DNA of 17,730 bases, from NCBI GenBank assembly GCA_903831485.1, contig CAIKXW010000344.1, forward strand, positions 1-17,730, in the 5' to 3' direction. Below, in pieces: positions 14,159-17,730 of this stretch. The notes beneath the pieces are model-generated. The model did not search any database. It had not been told where the DNA came from and saw only the letters and a list, made by a program, of their open reading frames with translations. The DNA comes from an uncultured Alphaproteobacteria bacterium (GTDB taxonomy: Bacteria; Pseudomonadota; Alphaproteobacteria; Caulobacterales; Hyphomonadaceae). Positions within the stretch are counted from its first letter, which is position 1, and every line of letters starts with the position of its first letter. The position numbers were made by a program, and so were the translations under genes.

Positions 14159-14785
14159 CTACCGCCCCGTCGTCGCCCACGTGAGGTAGACGGCGAACCC
14201 CGCCGACACGACCATCGCCAGCGCCGCGATCCTGAAGAAGCCCGTCGCGAACGCCTGCGACTGGAAGCGCCGCGCCAGCGCATCTGCGCCCGAGGCATAG
14301 ACCATCAGCCCGAACATCTCGCACACCGTCACCGTCGCCATGCTGATCAGCACTTGCGGGATCATGTCGTGGTCGGGGTTGAAGTATGTCGGCAGCAATC
14401 CGCCGAAATAGACCAGCGCATTAGGATTCGCGAGCTGCAGGCCGACGCCGTGCACGAACAGTTTTCGCTTCGGCGGCGGCTCTCGACGCAACAGGTCCAC
14501 CGGCGCGCCGAACGCGGTCTTCCACGCCAGCCAGACGATGAAGGCGATGCCTGCAATCTTGAACGCGAGAAACGCCTCCGGAAACGTCTTGGCGACCAGG
14601 GCCACACCCGACGCCGCCAGCGCGATCCAGACGAGGTTCGCCGCGCAGATACCCACCGCGGGCGCCGTCGAGGCCAAGACGCCATACCGGATCGACGCCG
14701 TGGTCACGAGCATCACCGCCGGTCCAGGCGTCAGCCCGCCAGCCAGGAACAGCAACGTGAAATTGGCCCAGACCCAGAACTCCAT
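14159..14785 (-). CDS. LysE/RhtB family exporter
   Basis: A 208-residue inner-membrane exporter for amino acids or related metabolites. Six hydrophobic helices are visible. The family signature GGLTPGPAVMLVTTASIRYG (16-35) follows helix 1, and LANPNALVYFGGLLPTYF is the second conserved loop-helix. The two prolines in TPGP and the NPN are retained. The loop between helices 3 and 4 is short and basic (RREPPPKRKLF). The exported substrate cannot be told. No ribosome site is visible before ATG 14785, and a good promoter-like element ends almost at the start codon, which fits a leaderless mRNA. It is divergent from the two tandem paralogues. Confidence 0.9.
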   Translation of the reverse strand: MEFWVWANFTLLFLAGGLTPGPAVMLVTTASIRYGVLASTAPAVGICAANLVWIALAASGVALVAKTFPEAFLAFKIAGIAFIVWLAWKTAFGAPVDLLRREPPPKRKLFVHGVGLQLANPNALVYFGGLLPTYFNPDHDMIPQVLISMATVTVCEMFGLMVYASGADALARRFQSQAFATGFFRIAALAMVVSAGFAVYLTWATTGR

Positions 14786-14792
14786 CGCCGGC

Positions 14793-14821
14793 TCTATAGG
14801 GCTCGCGCGGAGTTGAGTCAG
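14793..14821 (-). promoter_or_regulatory. Likely promoter of the LysE-type gene
   Basis: On the minus strand CTGACT (14821-14816), a 17-base spacer and TATAGA (14798-14793) form a good sigma70-like pair. Transcription would start about at 14786, next to the ATG at 14785, giving a leaderless or nearly leaderless mRNA. Confidence 0.45.
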
Positions 14822-14849
14822 CGGGCGACCATGCCGCCGCCCCCAACAG

Positions 14850-14877
14850 TTGCTCCCCAGCCCGGCTGCGCTACACA
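14850..14877 (+). promoter_or_regulatory. Possible promoter of the tandem anchored-paralogue pair
   Basis: TTGCTC (14850-14855), a 16-base spacer and TACACA (14872-14877) precede the 165-residue lipoprotein gene. The expected leader of about 20 bases would carry the GGAGG site at 14889-14893. Confidence 0.35.
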
Positions 14878-14902
14878 GGCGCGCAGATGGAGGCCTTCAG
14901 GC

Positions 14903-15400
14903 ATGACGATCCGAACTCTGGCGTATGGCGGGTTGATTCTGGCGACGACGGCCCTGCTCGCCGCCTGCGGCAGCCAGCAGCGCGACACCACCCCCGCAAT
15001 CGCGACGATCGCCGCCGCCGAGCCAGCGCCCGCCCCGCAAGCCCCCAGCCTCCCGCCCGGCGTGCCGCCGCTGCCGGATGACCTCATGGCCGCCGGCTCG
15101 CAGCAGGCGCGCGACGAACTCTACTGCTCGTCCCTGATCTATGCCGAGAACCCGGACCTGTCCGACGCCCTCGCCCCCGTCGATGAGGCCCAGCTGCGCA
15201 AGCGGCAGGCGCTGGGCTTCATCATCGGCGAAGCAGGCATCAACCGCATGGTCACCGAGAAGGCGATCCACGCGACGCACGCTCGCGCGATCGCCAACGC
15301 CTACGCAACGCAGGTCGACAAGGACCTCAAGGCCAAGGCCCCGCGCATCTCGCTCGACGAATGCAACAAGCGAGCGGCCGCGATCCCCATGCCGGAATAA
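14903..15400 (+). CDS. Lipoprotein, 165 residues, first of a tandem paralogue pair
   Basis: MTIRTLAYGGLILATTALLAAC gives lipobox LAAC with C22, then a Pro/Ala linker to about residue 60. The globular part (62-160) begins AAGSQQARDELYC (C75), has EKAI at 119-122, and ends ISLDECNKRAAAIP (C154). The following gene repeats this layout, so they are paralogues by tandem duplication. GGAGG lies nine bases before the ATG; the frame is open far upstream, but that part is shadow coding over lysE. I recognise no family. Two conserved cysteines about 75-80 residues apart could form a disulfide in the periplasm. Confidence 0.78.
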   Translation: MTIRTLAYGGLILATTALLAACGSQQRDTTPAIATIAAAEPAPAPQAPSLPPGVPPLPDDLMAAGSQQARDELYCSSLIYAENPDLSDALAPVDEAQLRKRQALGFIIGEAGINRMVTEKAIHATHARAIANAYATQVDKDLKAKAPRISLDECNKRAAAIPMPE

Positions 15401-15429
15401 CCCACCGCACGCACAGGAACGGCTCGCCC

Positions 15430-15999
15430 ATGAAGCTCAAGCCCCGCCAGGTCATCGGCCTCGCAGCCATCGTGGTGTTCGGCGGCATCATGGTGATGAC
15501 CCTGACCCGGCCAGGTGAGCGCGAGGTCATGGAACAACGCCTCGCCAGCGCACCCTTGATCAGCGCGCCGACCGAACTCCCCGCACTCCCGCCCGTAACC
15601 CTGCCCTCACTCACGGCGCCGACGCCAGCAACGGGCGACGCCAGCAACACGGCGATCTGGGAGCTGTCGGGCCTGGACTACTACAATCTCGGCTCGCAAG
15701 CGGCGAAGGACGATCTCTACTGCGCTGGCGTCCTGCGCGCGGAGTTCGACGCCATCAAGGCCGACGCTCATCCCGACAGGATGTCGATCCTGCTGCGCGA
15801 CGGCCTCGCACTTGATGAAGCAGGCCTTGCGAAGCTCAAGGCCGAGAAGGCGATCGACAATGCCGGCGCTGGCGCATCGCTCGCCTGGACTGACAAGGCT
15901 GCAAAGGACCATGCCGCAGGCGCCCTGCGCATCCCCGTCGCGACCTGCACGCAGCGCGCAGCAGCGCTGTCGGATGTCGTGGAACAAGCGGGTAAATAG
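15430..15999 (+). CDS. TM-anchored protein, 189 residues, second of the paralogue pair
   Basis: The globular part (83-182) matches the preceding lipoprotein: LGSQAAKDDLYC (C98), EKAI (139-142) and RIPVATCTQRAAAL (C173). The N-terminus differs. KLKPRQ is followed by one helix (VIGLAAIVVFGGIMVMTL, 8-25) without a cysteine, so this copy is tethered by a TM segment, not by lipid. A Pro/Leu/Thr-rich linker spans 27-70. ATG 15430 follows AGGAAC nine bases upstream and lies 29 bases after the first paralogue's stop, so one transcript is likely. Function unknown. The stop is one base from that of the convergent 313-residue lipoprotein. Confidence 0.78.
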   Translation: MKLKPRQVIGLAAIVVFGGIMVMTLTRPGEREVMEQRLASAPLISAPTELPALPPVTLPSLTAPTPATGDASNTAIWELSGLDYYNLGSQAAKDDLYCAGVLRAEFDAIKADAHPDRMSILLRDGLALDEAGLAKLKAEKAIDNAGAGASLAWTDKAAKDHAAGALRIPVATCTQRAAALSDVVEQAGK

Positions 16000-16000
16000 C

Positions 16001-16942
16001 CTACCGCCGCTGCTCCGGAAGGCGCGGATCACACACCACAAGCGCCGCGGTCACATCCGCGATCTTCCAGAACGCAACGTCCTCATCCGCAAACCGCGCG
16101 CAGCGTTCCACAACCGGACGTGTAATCTCTTGATCGCCTGCCGCCTCGCCAGCACGCCCGAGCGCGCTTTGGAAACCATCCGTGTAGATAACCTCCCGCA
16201 GCAGCGGCCGCCCCTCTGCCGCCAGCAAGTTCAGCGACAGCGTCTCGCCTCCCGCAAGCGCCGCCATCAACTGTGGCAGAGGTTCGTCGCGCAGGTTGCG
16301 CGAGACATGAAAGATCATCGAGTCCGGCGGATCGTACCCGCCATTCACTGGCGTCTTCGGCGCTTCCATCCCGGCCGCCTCGGCTGCGAACAGCACGCCG
16401 CCCGCGCCCATGATCTCCAACCGCGCATCTTCAACGGCCTCGGCCACCTGCGTGATATGCGGCGAGATGATCTGCAGGAAGTAGGGCTCCAGCACCCCCG
16501 ACGGCGCGCGGTATTCAAGCGACAGCGTCGTGCGCTTCGCTTTGGCGCCGCCTAGATTGTCCGGCAGCTCGTCGATGGTCAGCGGCCGTCCGGCAGGTCC
16601 TCCATTGGCGCGCATGCCAAAGAGATTGATCTCCGCCTTCGCGCCATAATCCTGCGCGCCCTCCCCGGCCTTCTCCGGCGTCTGGAAGAACCACGTCACC
16701 GATCCCGCAACGCCCGACGCCTCGCCGGACCCATCGCCAAAATTGCTCATCGGATCGCAATGCGCCGAGCTCAGGCAGTGGCGCAGCAGCAGCGGCCACG
16801 CCGCGCCCTTGTCCGCCACGTCGGCCACTACGGCATCCGACGCCGCGCGCTTCTTCGCCTCCGGCCCGCATCCAGCCAGAAGAGTCACGGCAACAAGTAC
16901 GGCGGTCGCGCTAAACCTGAACATGGCGAACATCATAGCCAT
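16001..16942 (-). CDS. Unknown lipoprotein of about 313 residues
   Basis: The signal MAMMFAMFRFSATAVLVAVTLLAGC ends in lipobox LAGC. The mature protein contains an early HCLSSAHCD cysteine pair, long β-like stretches (LEPYFLQIISPHI, DSMIFHVSRNL) and two late cysteines (VERCARF and VVCDPRLP). I recognise no domain. The start is ambiguous: ATG 16942 has AGGA eight bases upstream and is used here; ATG 16924 gives a more compact signal (MFRFSATA...) without a ribosome site. Either way it overlaps the end of the monooxygenase gene by 14-32 bases, so translation is probably coupled. What a lipoprotein shares with an aromatic hydroxylase is not clear. Confidence 0.72.
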   Translation of the reverse strand: MAMMFAMFRFSATAVLVAVTLLAGCGPEAKKRAASDAVVADVADKGAAWPLLLRHCLSSAHCDPMSNFGDGSGEASGVAGSVTWFFQTPEKAGEGAQDYGAKAEINLFGMRANGGPAGRPLTIDELPDNLGGAKAKRTTLSLEYRAPSGVLEPYFLQIISPHITQVAEAVEDARLEIMGAGGVLFAAEAAGMEAPKTPVNGGYDPPDSMIFHVSRNLRDEPLPQLMAALAGGETLSLNLLAAEGRPLLREVIYTDGFQSALGRAGEAAGDQEITRPVVERCARFADEDVAFWKIADVTAALVVCDPRLPEQRR

Positions 16943-17730
16943 AGATCCAGTCCTGCCGCGAGCGGACAAAATCAGGAAAGAGTTTGTCAGCCAGCTGCAT
17001 CGGCCCGTACGTCGCCGCCTGCGTCAGCGCGTTGGAGCGATGGAAGACGCCCATATTGGCCCGCGCGCTCGCCAGCACTTTCGTCGTGCGCGGCTTGCGC
17101 AGCCGCTCATACTGCTTCAGCGACGCCTCGGACACACCATGTGCATGGAGGCATTTCGCCAGCACGATCGCGTCCTCGATCGCCATTGCCGCGCCCTGCG
17201 CCTGGAAGGGCGGCATCGGATGGCACGCATCGCCCAGCAGCACGACGCGATCCTCTGACCATTTCGGCAGCGGATCGCGATCGAACAACGCCCACACGAA
17301 GCAATTGCTGGCGGACGCAAGAATGTCCGGTATCGGCGGCGCCCATCCGCCGAAATCCTTCGCCAGCTCCGCCGGATCGCCCGGCTGGTCCCAGCTCTCG
17401 CCCGGCCACCGGTCCGTCTCCACTACGCCGACGAAATTGATCAGCTCGCCCCGCCTGATCCGGTACGTCACCGCATGCCGCCCCGGCCCCGCCCACACGA
17501 TCGGCGCGTGTGGCAGGTCGGGCGCCACATCGCTTGGCACCGTCATGCGCCACGCCACCGCGCCGGTGTAACGCGGCTCCTGGTCGCCCAGCATCTGCCG
17601 CCGCACGGTGGAGCGCATGCCATCTGCCCCGACCAGCAGGTCGCACGGAATGATCGCGCCTGTATCCAGCCCGACCCGCAACCCGTCTGCATCGCGCACA
17701 TAGGCGGACACCCGCGCGCCCAGTTTCACC
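16911..17730 (-). CDS. FAD-dependent monooxygenase (salicylate hydroxylase-like), 5' truncated by window edge
   Basis: The C-terminal ~270 residues of a class A flavoprotein hydroxylase of the UbiH/salicylate hydroxylase superfamily. The DG motif CDLLVGADGMRSTVR, which contacts FAD and NADPH, and the GD motif RVVLLGDACHPMPPFQAQG, which binds the FAD ribityl-phosphate, are both intact. The wording PPFQAQGAAMAIEDA is typical of salicylate or 3-hydroxybenzoate hydroxylases rather than ubiquinone hydroxylases. The N-terminal GxGxxG dinucleotide motif lies outside the window. The substrate is therefore unknown, but a simple hydroxy-aromatic acid using NAD(P)H and O2 is most likely. The stop overlaps the start of the unknown lipoprotein gene. 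Confidence 0.9.
   Translation of the reverse strand, partial: VKLGARVSAYVRDADGLRVGLDTGAIIPCDLLVGADGMRSTVRRQMLGDQEPRYTGAVAWRMTVPSDVAPDLPHAPIVWAGPGRHAVTYRIRRGELINFVGVVETDRWPGESWDQPGDPAELAKDFGGWAPPIPDILASASNCFVWALFDRDPLPKWSEDRVVLLGDACHPMPPFQAQGAAMAIEDAIVLAKCLHAHGVSEASLKQYERLRKPRTTKVLASARANMGVFHRSNALTQAATYGPMQLADKLFPDFVRSRQDWIYGYDVRHVQV

Noticed and set aside
14354..14902. Upstream extension of the 165-residue lipoprotein frame across lysE
   Set aside because: The Arg-rich extension is antisense to lysE. A GGAGG site and lipoprotein signal mark the true start at 14903.
1..17730. Possible defence island, prophage or genomic island
   Set aside because: No integrase, transposase, nuclease-type defence gene, tRNA or attachment repeat was seen, and base composition looks even across the window.

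Overview
The window comes from a high-GC Gram-negative bacterium, most likely an alphaproteobacterium. A Hyphomonadaceae/Caulobacterales-like member is my best guess, but it is inference only. The support is a Coq4-type ubiquinone protein, a YgfZ-Tag gene pair, an alphaproteobacterial-style cold-shock gene with a strong terminator, and a very large share of lipoproteins with Ala-rich signal peptides. I see no rRNA, tRNA, insertion sequence, phage gene or CRISPR array. Both ends cut through genes: an MFS transporter on the left and an FAD monooxygenase on the right.

Positions 1-4176 hold small, alternating-strand genes: MFS transporter (+), FkbM methyltransferase (-), zincin-like metallopeptidase (+), Coq4 (-), a four-helix membrane protein (+) and a 51-residue membrane-anchored protein (-). 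Convergent neighbours end within a few bases of each other, twice sharing one CTAG as the stop on both strands.

Positions 4430-9286 are the most interesting part. Four genes on one strand all encode exported, membrane-tethered proteins: a large S8 (subtilisin-like) protease lipoprotein, a TM-anchored protein whose C-terminal half resembles a free-standing S8 propeptide/I9 inhibitor, an unknown lipoprotein translationally coupled to it, and an M23 endopeptidase lipoprotein with an intact active site. Together they look like a cell-envelope proteolysis and peptidoglycan-cutting unit with its own built-in inhibitor or chaperone. I do not recognise it as a described system.

Positions 9354-13888 are largely housekeeping: phosphoglycerate mutase, a RibD-like deaminase that has lost most of its reductase domain, a cold-shock protein with its terminator, YgfZ overlapping Tag, two overlapping tiny lipoproteins, and a cupin. 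Positions 13923-17730 hold another small lipoprotein, a LysE-type exporter (-), two tandem paralogous anchored proteins, an unknown 313-residue lipoprotein (-), and the partial monooxygenase (-). At least eight predicted lipoproteins and three other anchored small proteins make this an unusually envelope-rich 17.7 kb.
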